Below, in pieces: positions 1 to 8,466 of a stretch of 64,000 nucleotides of DNA. The stretch is from Gudongella oleilytica (GTDB taxonomy: Bacteria > Bacillota > Clostridia > Tissierellales > Tissierellaceae): positions 2,232,001 to 2,296,000 of the forward strand of contig NZ_CP035130.1 in NCBI RefSeq assembly GCF_004101785.1. Reading direction: 5' to 3'. Position 1 is the first letter of the stretch. The number at the start of each line of letters is the position of its first letter. The notes under the pieces are model-generated. The model did no database searches. It was not told where the DNA came from and was given only the letters and a program-made list of their open reading frames with translations. Position numbers and translations under genes: made by a program.

Positions 1-884
1 GTAAGTATCTTCATTACCTCATTGGTCTTATAACCTATGCTGGAGAGATAGGTATCAAGCATTCCAGAACAAATATCTCTATAGGTTTCAACTATATCTA
101 TCATCTGGATTACATGGTCATATACATCCCTGAAGTAAATTATCGTCTTTTGATCTATAGCTTCAAACTCTCCTCTCGCCAGTTCACTGGCTAGATTTCT
201 AGTTGGCCAGAGGATATTCCTGAAAAAAATGAGCTCTCTTTTTAGTCGGTATATCCTATTCAATACTTCCTTCTCAGGTTTTTCGAGCAACTGGTCCTCT
301 ACCTCATCTATTTCTTCTCCTATCGCTTCAAGAACAATAAAGTAATTGTCAACTATGGAGTCTATCAGTGCATATACAAGATCATCAGATCCGTTTTTCC
401 TTAAGGTCTTTCCCTCCTCCAGTCTTTGGTGTATAAACTGAAAGCTGTCATTGTTATATTCCTGGAAAGTGATTACTGAATCATCAAAGAGGACCAGACA
501 TATCTGCTCCGTATCCAGGGCTCCACTTTCATCGAAAAAGATATTTTTTGTGACTATGAAAAGAAAACTATCGTACTCCTCAGCTTTCGGATTTTGAGAG
601 GTATTGAGTATGTCCTCCTGAGCAAGAGCATGAATCCCAAAAGTTCTGCAAATCTCAAAAACAGTCTCAGTGTTAGCTATTCCAATAACATCAAGCCATT
701 TGACCACGTTCCTGTTTTCATCAAGGAGTTCTTTGGAGGATTTTATCTCCTGCCTTTCCAGGATTTCATCGTTATATACAGTTAGAACCAGTTTCTGATT
801 CTGTTTTTCACCTTTACCCGTGTATATAAGAGAACCTGGCGGTTTGTTTGCTGTAGCCGATAGATTTTTAACTTTACTTAACAT
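1..884 (-). CDS. corA: CorA-type Mg2+/Co2+ transporter, C-terminus off the window
   Basis: The minus strand reads open from an ATG at 884 to the window edge, 294 codons, so the gene is cut at its 3' end. The start follows a GGGAGATGG ribosome site. The visible part is the cytoplasmic funnel domain of the CorA family of pentameric divalent-metal channels. It has WLDVIGI near residue 65, IHALAQEDILN near 87, and a long acidic helix (EAIGEEIDEVEDQL) followed by YLSSIGYKTNEVMKILT, the segment that leads into the first membrane helix in known CorA proteins. The two membrane helices and the GMN pore motif lie outside. Family assignment is from the sequence; the metal is not shown. Confidence 0.88.
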   Translation of the reverse strand, partial: MLSKVKNLSATANKPPGSLIYTGKGEKQNQKLVLTVYNDEILERQEIKSSKELLDENRNVVKWLDVIGIANTETVFEICRTFGIHALAQEDILNTSQNPKAEEYDSFLFIVTKNIFFDESGALDTEQICLVLFDDSVITFQEYNNDSFQFIHQRLEEGKTLRKNGSDDLVYALIDSIVDNYFIVLEAIGEEIDEVEDQLLEKPEKEVLNRIYRLKRELIFFRNILWPTRNLASELARGEFEAIDQKTIIYFRDVYDHVIQMIDIVETYRDICSGMLDTYLSSIGYKTNEVMKIL

Positions 885-1040
885 TTTACCATCTCCCATT
901 GGATCCCATATACTTATTATACCCCTTATAAAGCTTGTAATGTAGCTTGTTCTTGCTATTTATCCCAGTATCAATTATCGACTTATTATGCTATAATTAT
1001 TCCACCAAGCGATATAGGCAATAACACTGGAGGTGTACCT

Positions 1041-1715
1041 ATGGATAAAGAAAAATTTGTCCCAGAGATTTCTTCTCAGTTAAGAGGCCGCTCAGTTATA
1101 GTCCCCGAGGCAATATACAGAGCAAGCGGGATCAAAATTCTGGGTACCCGCATAAAATCTCTATTGTTTTCAACGGATGTAGCAATAATAAAGAATACCA
1201 ATGCAAATTCAATCATTGCAGTGTACCCCTTTACTCCACAGCTATCAATAACACACGCTATACTTGAAGTGGCCAGTGTTCCAGTTTTTGTTGGAGTCGG
1301 AGGAGGTCTGACTACCGGTCAGAGGTCGATCCAGATAGCCATCCAAGCCGAGCTCCTTGGAGCTTATGGAGTAGTTGTTAATGCTCCTATGCAAAATGAT
1401 GTCATAAGGGAAATGAAAAAGATACTTGATATCCCTATCATTGCCACTGTAGCATCGCTTAATGACGATTATAGAGGTAAGATCGATTCCGGTGTAAGTA
1501 TACTGAATGTATCGGGAGGTTCAAATACAGTAGAAATGGTAAGGGTCATAAGAGGAGTGCTGGGCAGAGAATTTCCTATCATTGCTACTGGAGGACCGAC
1601 TGAAGAAAGTATTCTGGATACAATCGATGCAGGTGCCAACGCTATAACATACACTCCCCCATCTACCGGAGAAATATTTGCTGGTGTGATGAAGAAGTAC
1701 AGAAATGAGCTTTGA
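1041..1715 (+). CDS. TIM-barrel phosphate-binding-fold protein, putative hydrolase
   Basis: A 224-residue soluble protein behind a GGAGGT ribosome site. It has the alternating pattern of a beta/alpha barrel with two glycine-rich turns: VGVGGGL near residue 85 and ATGGP followed by DTIDAGANAITYTPP near 185-205. This is the phosphate-gripping end seen in ThiG-, NanE- and KDPG-aldolase-like barrels. Proteins of this kind are common in clostridia and are usually labelled hydrolase without experiment. No substrate can be read from the sequence. It is one of the few plus-strand genes and sits alone between corA and a convergent exporter gene, ending at a shared terminator hairpin. Confidence 0.6.
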   Translation: MDKEKFVPEISSQLRGRSVIVPEAIYRASGIKILGTRIKSLLFSTDVAIIKNTNANSIIAVYPFTPQLSITHAILEVASVPVFVGVGGGLTTGQRSIQIAIQAELLGAYGVVVNAPMQNDVIREMKKILDIPIIATVASLNDDYRGKIDSGVSILNVSGGSNTVEMVRVIRGVLGREFPIIATGGPTEESILDTIDAGANAITYTPPSTGEIFAGVMKKYRNEL

Positions 1716-1722
1716 TTTATAG

Positions 1723-1750
1723 CAAAAGACTCCTAAGCAGGAGTCTTTTG
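1723..1750. terminator. bidirectional terminator hairpin
   Basis: A perfect 12-bp stem (CAAAAGACTCCT / AGGAGTCTTTTG) with a 4-base loop, T-rich on both sides. It serves the convergent genes on either side, and the stop codon of the exporter gene (1733-1735) lies inside it. Confidence 0.88.
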
Positions 1751-2626
1751 TCTTTTAAGGTTTGATAGGTTTGGTTTTACCTCACTTATAATAACAGATA
1801 TCAATATCGCCATACATCCAATCAGAAACTTTATTGTTATAATTTCCTTAAGGAATATTACTCCCATTATGCTTCCAAATAATGCTTCAGTACTTAGGAT
1901 TATGGCTGCATGGGTAGATGAAGTGTGAGCTTGTGCAATATTTTGAACAAGAAAGGCAATCATAGAGCTAAATACTGCCAAATAGATTATAGGTACTGCC
2001 ATATCAGTATTGAAAGTGGTTATTTGGGGTTCAAATATTGATGCCAGTATTAAGGCTGATACCGCAACAAAAGCCATTTGTACTGTCGTGATCACATAAA
2101 CATCAGATTCTCTCGCATAGTGACCTACAGCAACTATTTGAAGAGCAAAGAACAATGCGCTGATAAGGGATAATATCTCGCCGGATCCAAGTCTTAAATT
2201 CCCGTCTAAGCTCAAAACTCCTATTCCAACAAAGCACATGATTGCCCCAAATATCTCGTAGCCATCAGGCCTACGCCGGGTTAGAAGCCAATAGAAGAAA
2301 GGTACCATTACAACATTTGCGCTTACAATAAAAGAATTTACGCCAACAGTAGTATTCATAAGGCCAATTGTCTGTAATAAAAATCCTAAAAGCATGGTTA
2401 TCCCTATGACAAGGCCTGCCTTGATGTCTGAGATCTTTGCTTTTTTCAAATGTTTAAGTGATACTATCCCTATCAGGATCGTCGCAATTATGAATCTGAA
2501 TGCCAAGAGGTAAAAGGGAGTTATATGGTCAAGTGTGCTTTTGGTTACCACGAAGCTTGAGCCCCAGATCGCTGCAACAATAAGTAGTGAAATGTCTGCT
2601 ATAAGTGCTTTTTTGTCATTCATCAA
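1733..2626 (-). CDS. EamA/DMT-family membrane exporter
   Basis: A 297-residue protein with about ten hydrophobic helices arranged as two similar halves, the layout of the drug/metabolite transporter superfamily (two EamA domains). The first half has the typical WGSSFVVTKSTLDHITPF start and the second half contains LSTEALFGSIMGVIFLKE, the EamA signature region. Family members export amino acids, drugs or metabolites by proton exchange; the substrate cannot be told here. An AGGAGATTTTG ribosome site precedes the ATG. It is monocistronic and convergent with the TIM-barrel gene. Confidence 0.85.
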   Translation of the reverse strand: MMNDKKALIADISLLIVAAIWGSSFVVTKSTLDHITPFYLLAFRFIIATILIGIVSLKHLKKAKISDIKAGLVIGITMLLGFLLQTIGLMNTTVGVNSFIVSANVVMVPFFYWLLTRRRPDGYEIFGAIMCFVGIGVLSLDGNLRLGSGEILSLISALFFALQIVAVGHYARESDVYVITTVQMAFVAVSALILASIFEPQITTFNTDMAVPIIYLAVFSSMIAFLVQNIAQAHTSSTHAAIILSTEALFGSIMGVIFLKEIITIKFLIGCMAILISVIISEVKPNLSNLKRQKTPA

Positions 2627-2759
2627 AATCTCCTCCGGATAAGATTATATCCTATGGGAGCATAATAAACAATACACTGTAGGGGGATTAGATTAAATCG
2701 TGGATATTTGCTCGGTTTATTCAGCATTTCATTTTTTTACTTGCAATAATAGAAGAATA

Positions 2760-2794
2760 ATTGTAAACTTGATTTATGATTTTAAGTTGACAAT
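2760..2794 (+). promoter_or_regulatory. BirA operator upstream of bioY
   Basis: An inverted repeat ATTGTAAACTT - 13 bases - AAGTTGACAAT with one mismatch between its 11-base arms. Counted on the 9-base cores it is TTGTAAACT-N15-AGTTGACAA, which fits the BirA operator pattern known in Firmicutes (TTGTAAACC-N14/15-GGTTTACAA). It ends 15 bases before the bioY start. The birA gene next door encodes the N-terminal DNA-binding domain needed to use it. Confidence 0.82.
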
Positions 2795-2809
2795 CTTGGA
2801 GGGACAAAT

Positions 2810-3361
2810 TTGAAAGCTAAAGACCTTACCTTAATATCACTATTTGCATCACTTACATCTATTGGAGCCTTTATATCAATTCCGTTAGGCCCGGTTCCTT
2901 TGACTCTTCAAACCCTTTTCGTTCTGGTATCTGGTTATGTCCTGGGTGCAAGAAAAGCTGCGTTGTCGCAGCTAATCTACATATCTCTTGGTTTGATTGG
3001 TCTTCCAATTTTCGCGGGCTTCTCCGGAGGGATCCAATCGATCGTAAAGCCATCCTTTGGATTTCTAATTGGATTCGTTGCAGGGGCCTATACTGTAGGG
3101 ACCCTGTCCCGTAGAGCAAAAGGATTCTTTAGTTATCTTGCCGCCTGTTCAGCAGGCACACTTGTAATATATTTATTCGGACTTCCATACATGGCGTTTA
3201 TTCTTAATTATGTTATGGATAGCGGTCTTTCACTTGAAAAAATCCTTAGTATAGGAGTTATTGCATTTATTCCAGGAGATCTCATTAAGTTGATCATCGC
3301 TGCATATTTAGGAAAAAGACTAAACATATCCGTACTCAGTTCTGATCGAGACCTCTCCTGA
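2810..3361 (+). CDS. bioY: Biotin ECF-transporter substrate-binding subunit BioY
   Basis: A 183-residue integral membrane protein with about six helices. It carries the BioY hallmarks: ISIPLGPVPLTLQTLFVLVSG near residue 25 and the late IPGDLIKLIIAAYLGKRL segment. BioY is the biotin-binding S component of an energy-coupling factor transporter; the EcfA/A'/T module is not in this window. The start is a TTG preceded by GGAGGG. A BirA operator lies immediately upstream, so biotin uptake is probably repressed when biotinyl-AMP-loaded BirA accumulates. Its 3' end overlaps convergent birA by 42 bases. Confidence 0.92.
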   Translation: MKAKDLTLISLFASLTSIGAFISIPLGPVPLTLQTLFVLVSGYVLGARKAALSQLIYISLGLIGLPIFAGFSGGIQSIVKPSFGFLIGFVAGAYTVGTLSRRAKGFFSYLAACSAGTLVIYLFGLPYMAFILNYVMDSGLSLEKILSIGVIAFIPGDLIKLIIAAYLGKRLNISVLSSDRDLS

Positions 3362-4297
3362 TATTACCTGCTCGAGACCCTCATCAAATCTTACCATAAG
3401 CTCTCCATCGTGATTGATGCTCACTGCATGACCAGGTCTTTGCTTTCGTCCTTGAACTACTATTATGTCCTTTCCGATAACTGCGGATCTCTCTCTGCAT
3501 ATGTCCAAGGCCTGCTCGATGTCGCCTGTTACCTTAAGCTGGACATAAAGCTCATCCAGTCTGTTCAGTACCTGAGCTAAAAGGTGCTTCCTTTTGATCG
3601 CCTTCCCTTCAGCTATCCTCAGTGAAGTTGCTTTGTCCACTAATTCCGGTGGAAGCTCTTCAACGCTCTGGTTTACGTTGATACCAATTCCTAAAATAAT
3701 GTAATTGACTATGCCCAATTCGCAGCTCATTTCTGTAAGTATTCCAGCGACCTTCTTACCACCTATGATTATATCGTTAGGCCACTTGATCTGTGATTCG
3801 ATGCCACAATCCTCAAGTGCAAGCGCAACTGAAGCTGCTCCCAAAAGTGTCAGTTTAGCTGCATTGAAGGGCTCCATATCAGGTTTTAGGATGATTGAAG
3901 CGTATATCCCTTTTCTTCCAGGTGATGACCAGCTTCTTCCAAGTCTTCCTTTTCCAGAGGTCTGCTCTTCAGCAACGATTACAGTACCCTCTTCCGCTTT
4001 AGCTGCCAATTCCTTTGCCTTGTCGTTTGTCGAGCCAATGCTTTGGAAATATATTAGCTTCTTACCAATTACAGAAGCTGTAAGCTCTCCTTTTATCTCA
4101 TCGTAGTTTATTATATCCGGCGAAGAAATAAGTCTGTAGCCCCTTCTTGTAACTGACTCTATTTCATATCCATCTTCCCTAAGGGCGTTTACGTGCTTCC
4201 AAATTGCCGTCCTCGACAATCCAAACTCTTCAGAAAGCTTTTCCCCGGATATGAATCCTTCCTCCTCATGAAGCCTGTCTATGATTTTATGTTTCAT
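3320..4297 (-). CDS. birA: Bifunctional biotin-[acetyl-CoA-carboxylase] ligase and biotin repressor BirA
   Basis: A 325-residue class II BirA. Residues 1-60 form a winged helix (EEFGLSRTAIWKHVNALREDGYEI, then a RRGYRL wing). The catalytic domain follows, with the biotinyl-AMP loop GKGRLGRSW near 115, KWPNDIIIGGKKVAGIL near 170, and a small C-terminal SH3-like domain. It joins biotin to biotin-dependent carboxylases and, with biotinyl-AMP bound, should repress bioY through the operator at 2760-2794. It is convergent with bioY and overlaps its 3' end, making a compact feedback module. All expected motifs are present. Confidence 0.94.
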   Translation of the reverse strand: MKHKIIDRLHEEEGFISGEKLSEEFGLSRTAIWKHVNALREDGYEIESVTRRGYRLISSPDIINYDEIKGELTASVIGKKLIYFQSIGSTNDKAKELAAKAEEGTVIVAEEQTSGKGRLGRSWSSPGRKGIYASIILKPDMEPFNAAKLTLLGAASVALALEDCGIESQIKWPNDIIIGGKKVAGILTEMSCELGIVNYIILGIGINVNQSVEELPPELVDKATSLRIAEGKAIKRKHLLAQVLNRLDELYVQLKVTGDIEQALDICRERSAVIGKDIIVVQGRKQRPGHAVSINHDGELMVRFDEGLEQVISGEVSIRTEYGYV

Positions 4298-4321
4298 ATA
4301 TATTCCCCCCTACTTGTATAT

Positions 4322-4349
4322 AAAAAAGAGGCTCCATTAAAGAGCCTTT
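4322..4349 (-). terminator. rho-independent terminator after fni
   Basis: On the minus strand an 8-bp stem (AAAGGCTC paired with GAGCCTCT, one G-U pair) is followed by TTTTTT. It sits just past the fni stop codon and before the birA start, so birA is probably transcribed separately. Confidence 0.8.
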
Positions 4350-4352
4350 CCG

Positions 4353-5363
4353 TTAAATTATATCCTTTAATTTACCAGTTATTTTATAATCTGTATTCTT
4401 AAGTGCTTCAATATTTTCCTTGCCCAGAAGCATCATCACGATTCTCAGCTTGTGGATAATTCCCTCCAGGTACTCAATTGCATTTGCATATCCTCCATGC
4501 ACCAAATAAGCAAGTAGCTCCCCGCTAATAGCCGCAATGTCCGCTCCAAGGATTATAGACTTGACCACATCCATGCTTGTCCTTATACCACCGCTGGAGA
4601 TGAGTTTAAGGTCATGAGGCAGTCTCCTGCACTGGATAAGAGCTGCAGCAGTCGGGATGCCCCAGGAATAGAGATCAGTATAGTCGTATGCATTGTTCCT
4701 CAGGTTTTCAATTTCAATAAAGTTCGTCCCGCCGAAGCCGGATACATCTATATATCTTACTCCTGCATCGTATAATCTGGAGGCTGCATCAAGAGATATC
4801 CCAAATCCTACCTCTTTGACGATTACCGGTTTGTCAATTTCCTTTACTATAGCCTCGATATTCCTAAGAACTCCCCTGAAGTCCCTGTCTCCCTCTTCCA
4901 TTACAAGCTCCTGAGCCAGATTAAGGTGCAGCTGAAGAGCATCCCCGTCAACCATCTCGATGGCTCTCTTGGCTTCATCAACAGTTGCAAGGCCACTAAG
5001 GTTACTGATTACTATACCATCAGGTCCTACAACCTCCCTGACGATGTGAAAGGATTCCCTGGCGCTGTCATCCTCCAATGCTATGGTTTGGGATCCTACC
5101 GCCATAGGTATCCTCAATTCCCTGGCCAGTGCAGCAAGGTCCTTGTTTATCTCCTGGGTAAATTCAGATCCTCCGGTCATAGCATTGATCAATATTGGAT
5201 AGTCTATAACCTTACCGAGAAATCCGGTGCTGGTATCGATTTGGACAAAGTCCAACTCAGGAAGTGAATTATGGGCTAAATAAACATCTCCCATCAAATT
5301 ATCCCCTTTGTAGGAGGTTTTCAAATAGTTCTCAATGTGCTCTTTTTTTCTGACCCTTCGCAT
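4353..5363 (-). CDS. fni: Type 2 isopentenyl-diphosphate delta-isomerase (FMN-dependent)
   Basis: A 336-residue FMN/NAD(P)H-dependent enzyme that interconverts IPP and DMAPP for isoprenoid synthesis. Diagnostic segments are RKKEHIENYL at the start, ILINAMTGGSEFTQEIN near 70, MAVGSQTIALED near 96, HLNLAQELVMEEGDRDF near 155 with the catalytic-site glutamine region, VIVKEVGFGIS near 190, and FGGTNFIEIEN. The ATG at 5363 is chosen because AGAGGTG sits 5 bases before it; the frame stays open ten codons further without a ribosome site. The LCP-protein gene ends about 30 bases upstream, so the two may be co-transcribed. Confidence 0.95.
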   Translation of the reverse strand: MRRVRKKEHIENYLKTSYKGDNLMGDVYLAHNSLPELDFVQIDTSTGFLGKVIDYPILINAMTGGSEFTQEINKDLAALARELRIPMAVGSQTIALEDDSARESFHIVREVVGPDGIVISNLSGLATVDEAKRAIEMVDGDALQLHLNLAQELVMEEGDRDFRGVLRNIEAIVKEIDKPVIVKEVGFGISLDAASRLYDAGVRYIDVSGFGGTNFIEIENLRNNAYDYTDLYSWGIPTAAALIQCRRLPHDLKLISSGGIRTSMDVVKSIILGADIAAISGELLAYLVHGGYANAIEYLEGIIHKLRIVMMLLGKENIEALKNTDYKITGKLKDII

Positions 5364-5393
5364 TTTTACACCTCTTTTAGAGTTCGGGTTCAA

Positions 5394-6338
5394 TTATTCT
5401 GGAGAATAATCTCCAAACATAGACTTAACAAGCTGATCCGTAGCCTCTGCATCGTGAAGGAAATAGCTTACTTCACCGATATATCCTCCAGCTCCAGGCA
5501 GTGTTGCAGTTTCCATTGCCTCTACGTCTATCTTATTTGCTGCAAGGGCACCCTTAAGCATAAGCTTCAGAGTAATATTTGTCTCAACATTGTCGAAAAA
5601 GGTTTCCACAAGCTTTGGCAGCTTCAAAAGATTTTTTGGAGTTATAGTCTGTTTGACAAGCTCCTTCATGAAATACTGCTGGGTCTTTGTTCTTCCAACA
5701 TCCCCATCAGGATATCCCACCGTCATGTCGTTATTATGTCTGAAGCGAAGAAAATCATGGGCATTCTTTCCATCAAGTGTCTGCAGACCCTTGTCAATAT
5801 TGATTTTTAAAGGAGGATCAGCTGTAGGATCGTTGTATCTCATGTTGAAGGGTACCTCGACGGTAACTCCACCAATAGCATTTACAACGTCCTGTACTAT
5901 CTGATAGTCCACCTTGACGTAGTACTCAAGATCCAGTCCAAGTAATTCCTCCACAGCTTCAAGTGCCGCTTCAGCGCCACCGTATGCATGGGCTGCATTT
6001 ATCTTGTCCTTTTTCCCATTGACAGTTGTCCTTGTATCCCTTGGGATTGACATGATGCTTATCTTTCCCGAGTCAAGATTTACCCGTGTAAGCATAAGTG
6101 TGTCAGTCCTTGTTCCCTTGGATTTGGCAACGTCCTTTGCATCGACTCCCATAAGCAGAAATATTATATCATTATTTTCAGGCTCTGCCGGCTCCTCCGC
6201 CACTGGCTCCTCATCGGAGGGTGAAGGCGTCTCTGCCGATACGGGCTCATCTTCGAAGATTGCATCTCCCAGGAAGCTATAAAACAGCCCGAATACAACG
6301 ATAGATACCAGGAAAACCGTAATAAATAGTTTTTTCAT
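5394..6338 (-). CDS. LytR-CpsA-Psr (LCP) family cell-wall polymer ligase
   Basis: A 314-residue membrane-anchored protein with an N-terminal helix (residues 5-25), a low-complexity Glu/Pro linker (DEEPVAEEPAEPE) and an extracytoplasmic LCP domain. The domain shows LLMGVDAKD, the arginine-rich GTRTDTLMLTRV, SIPRDTRTTV and HDFLRFRHNN with DVGRTKTQQ. LCP enzymes move anionic glycopolymers such as teichoic acids or capsule from lipid carriers to peptidoglycan. The ATG at 6338 follows GAGGTG; an in-frame ATG four codons earlier overlaps that ribosome site and is unlikely. A TATAAT box lies about 30 bases upstream. Confidence 0.92.
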   Translation of the reverse strand: MKKLFITVFLVSIVVFGLFYSFLGDAIFEDEPVSAETPSPSDEEPVAEEPAEPENNDIIFLLMGVDAKDVAKSKGTRTDTLMLTRVNLDSGKISIMSIPRDTRTTVNGKKDKINAAHAYGGAEAALEAVEELLGLDLEYYVKVDYQIVQDVVNAIGGVTVEVPFNMRYNDPTADPPLKINIDKGLQTLDGKNAHDFLRFRHNNDMTVGYPDGDVGRTKTQQYFMKELVKQTITPKNLLKLPKLVETFFDNVETNITLKLMLKGALAANKIDVEAMETATLPGAGGYIGEVSYFLHDAEATDQLVKSMFGDYSPE

Positions 6339-6447
6339 GTTACACCTCATTCATATAAATAGCTATTATAAATAATACTATATATGAGGAGGGATTACAA
6401 TTACTTATGGCAACTACCGGGTTACAATTTGGATACAATTGGGTACT

Positions 6448-7017
6448 TCAATTGCTGTCATCTATAAGGTCAAGCAGGATCGCCCTTTTCAATTCAATCA
6501 TCTTATCCTCACCCTGCAGGTATTCTACAAGATTTAAAGCAAAGTACACAGCAGTAGCTGGTCCCCTCGAAGTTATGATATTGCCATCCTTAACGACGAG
6601 CTCCTCCTTCATGGATATATCCTTCATCTCTTTGTCAAATCCCGGATAACACGTCGCCGCCTTACCCTTCAGTACACCTGCTCGTTCTAAAACTATCGGC
6701 CCTGCGCAAATGGCAGCTACAAGTTTTCCTGAGGCATAAAGCTCCTGAACTATTTGGATGACTCTATCATTCTCTCTCAGTGACATTGCCCCGGGTCTAC
6801 CACCAGGGATCACAACCCCCCTGTAGCCGGACAGGTCTTTTATTTGATTGAGCAGCTTATCAGCCGCTACGCTTATTCCATGAGCTCCCTCTACGTAAAG
6901 TTCCTTCTCGGTTGATATGATTTCCGCTTCTACTCCCGTTCTCCTGAGATAGTCAATTACTGTAATGGCTTCTACCTCCTCAAATCCCTCTGCAAGCATG
7001 ACCAGGATCTTGCTCAT
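6448..7017 (-). CDS. DJ-1/PfpI-family protein
   Basis: A 189-residue ThiJ/DJ-1 family protein. It begins MSKILVMLAEGFEEVEAITVIDYLRR with the conserved Glu of the nucleophile pocket, and AAICAGPIVL near residue 105 holds the nucleophilic cysteine. The family includes chaperones, glyoxalases and oxidative-stress proteins, and this subgroup is often called YajL/DJ-1; activity cannot be decided from sequence. The ATG at 7017 is chosen because GGGGAGGTG lies 8 bases upstream; the longer frame has no such site. A terminator hairpin separates it from the DUF438 gene. Confidence 0.85.
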   Translation of the reverse strand: MSKILVMLAEGFEEVEAITVIDYLRRTGVEAEIISTEKELYVEGAHGISVAADKLLNQIKDLSGYRGVVIPGGRPGAMSLRENDRVIQIVQELYASGKLVAAICAGPIVLERAGVLKGKAATCYPGFDKEMKDISMKEELVVKDGNIITSRGPATAVYFALNLVEYLQGEDKMIELKRAILLDLIDDSN

Positions 7018-7043
7018 CAAAAAAACACCTCCCCTAATAATAC

Positions 7044-7078
7044 CCAAAAAACAAATATCCCCGGACAACCCCGGGGAA
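7044..7078 (-). terminator. terminator after the DUF438 gene
   Basis: On the minus strand TCCCCGG - loop - CCGGGGA, a 7-bp GC stem, is followed by TATTTGTTTTTT. It lies just after the stop of the DUF438/PAS gene. Confidence 0.82.
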
Positions 7079-7083
7079 GATGG

Positions 7084-8316
7084 CTATTCTGACATAAGTC
7101 GCTTCTCGCCCTCAAGGGCTTTCAATGGTGCTATATCCTGGCTGAACTCGAGAGTTCCCATAAATTCGCCATTTTCATCCCTTACTGCATAGTATGAGAT
7201 AACGACAAATCTATCGCCCATCTGGATCCAAAAGCTCTCTGAATCCTTCTTTCCCGATTTCAAATCTTCAACCAGCTTCTCAACAATATGTGCGCTCTTT
7301 GGAGGATGGCAATTCTCAACCGTTCTTCCGATTATTGCCTTGGTCCTTGCAAAGATCCTTTCCTTTCCGTTTGAAAAGTACTTCACGACGTTGTCCTTAT
7401 CCACAAAGGTGAAATCTACAGGCATATGATTCAGCATCAGATTCAGCTCCTTTGCAGAGAGAACGCCTGTGTCGAATCTGATAAAGCCGCTTTCAGTAAT
7501 CCCCTTGTCCTGCTCCTTCTTGACTACGTTTACCCTCTTAAGCTCCCACTCCTTTTGTGGGGGTATCAGGGTGTATCCGATTTCATCCGAGCCCTCATAG
7601 ACCTTGATCCATTCGTCCTCTGACAGTGTCTCAAGACACATTGGGAATAATATGCTTTCTTCCTTGAAGATCATTTCTCCAGCCTGAACGATTGCAGCAT
7701 TGAGTTTTTCTTCCACATTTTTCACATCTCCGGAAAATTCAACCAGTGCTTTCTTTGCATCCTTGATCTTTTGTCTTATTTCATCATCTACTCCCCACAT
7801 GACCTTTGGAGGAGCGGTAACACCAGCAGCTTCAAGGAATGGGAAAATCAGGTTTTCCTTCCTGCTATAGTGCTTATCGATATCGTAGAACAGGTTTACA
7901 CTTTCAAGGAGCTTGAACCTGTTGTCATCCGAAGGATCCGCTTTAAACGCATCCAGATCACCCCTTAAGCCTACTTTCATCAATGCCCTTAAAGCTTCAT
8001 TTTCCTGCTTCATTGTGTACACAGGATGTCCTGGGACTTCCTCTGGGTGGTGGTACTCTTCAAGTGAGCCCTTGAAAACCTCAGCATGTACATCGCAAAG
8101 ATTCTGGATCTCCTCAATAGGGAGCCCATCCTTTACAAGCTGTACCTCCAGCCTTGATATTTCAACAGGCGATACCCCTGCTATCACGTCGGCAAACTTT
8201 GCCTTGACCTCTGCGACAGTCTTCCCGGCGTGCAGCTCCTGGATCACCTCTTTAAGCTTATCCTGTCTTTCATCATCTGACATCAGATTCCGTCTATTGT
8301 CAATCAACTCACTCAT
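7084..8316 (-). CDS. DUF438 / hemerythrin-like / PAS sensor protein
   Basis: A 410-residue soluble three-domain protein. Residues 1-75 form a helical DUF438 region. Residues 85-235 form a hemerythrin-like bundle with likely metal ligands in YHHPEEVPGHPV, HYSRKENLIFPF and EESILFPM. Residues 295-405 form a PAS domain (PVDFTFVDKDNVVKYFSNGKERIF through VISYYAVRDENGEFMGTL). Related proteins are common in anaerobes and are thought to sense O2 or NO, or to handle iron; no output domain is visible. The gene is monocistronic, behind a dyad at 8334-8357 and a leader shared with the operon at 59 kb. Confidence 0.87.
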   Translation of the reverse strand: MSELIDNRRNLMSDDERQDKLKEVIQELHAGKTVAEVKAKFADVIAGVSPVEISRLEVQLVKDGLPIEEIQNLCDVHAEVFKGSLEEYHHPEEVPGHPVYTMKQENEALRALMKVGLRGDLDAFKADPSDDNRFKLLESVNLFYDIDKHYSRKENLIFPFLEAAGVTAPPKVMWGVDDEIRQKIKDAKKALVEFSGDVKNVEEKLNAAIVQAGEMIFKEESILFPMCLETLSEDEWIKVYEGSDEIGYTLIPPQKEWELKRVNVVKKEQDKGITESGFIRFDTGVLSAKELNLMLNHMPVDFTFVDKDNVVKYFSNGKERIFARTKAIIGRTVENCHPPKSAHIVEKLVEDLKSGKKDSESFWIQMGDRFVVISYYAVRDENGEFMGTLEFSQDIAPLKALEGEKRLMSE

Positions 8317-8333
8317 AATATCCCTCCTCGTAT

Positions 8334-8357
8334 AATATGTTTATAGCTAAACATATT
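8334..8357. promoter_or_regulatory. 24-bp perfect inverted repeat upstream of the DUF438 gene
   Basis: AATATGTTTA - 4 bases - TAAACATATT, two perfectly matching 10-base arms, 18 bases before the start codon. It could be an operator or a leader hairpin. No regulator is identified. Confidence 0.55.
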
Positions 8358-8421
8358 CACCTATATCTACCCATTCAAATTGCATTAAAAACCTGACAAC
8401 TTTTAAATTATCCCATAAATA

Positions 8422-8449
8422 AGCCGCCTGCAGAAAACCTGAGACGGCT
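8422..8449 (-). terminator. terminator after the lipoprotein gene
   Basis: On the minus strand AGCCGTCT pairs with AGGCGGCT (8 bp, one G-U) around an inner CAG/CTG pairing, followed by an AT-rich TTATTTAT tail. It lies 18 bases past the lipoprotein stop. Confidence 0.65.
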
Positions 8450-8466
8450 CTTGATTCATTGAGCAT

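Noticed and set aside
5337-5810. 157-codon open frame across fni and the LCP gene on the plus strand
   Set aside because: It is antisense to two well-supported genes, with no ribosome site and a low-quality composition rich in Cys, Ser and His.
8325-8340. -10 box TATTAT in the shared leader before the DUF438 gene
   Set aside because: It would start the transcript within the ribosome site, leaving almost no leader.
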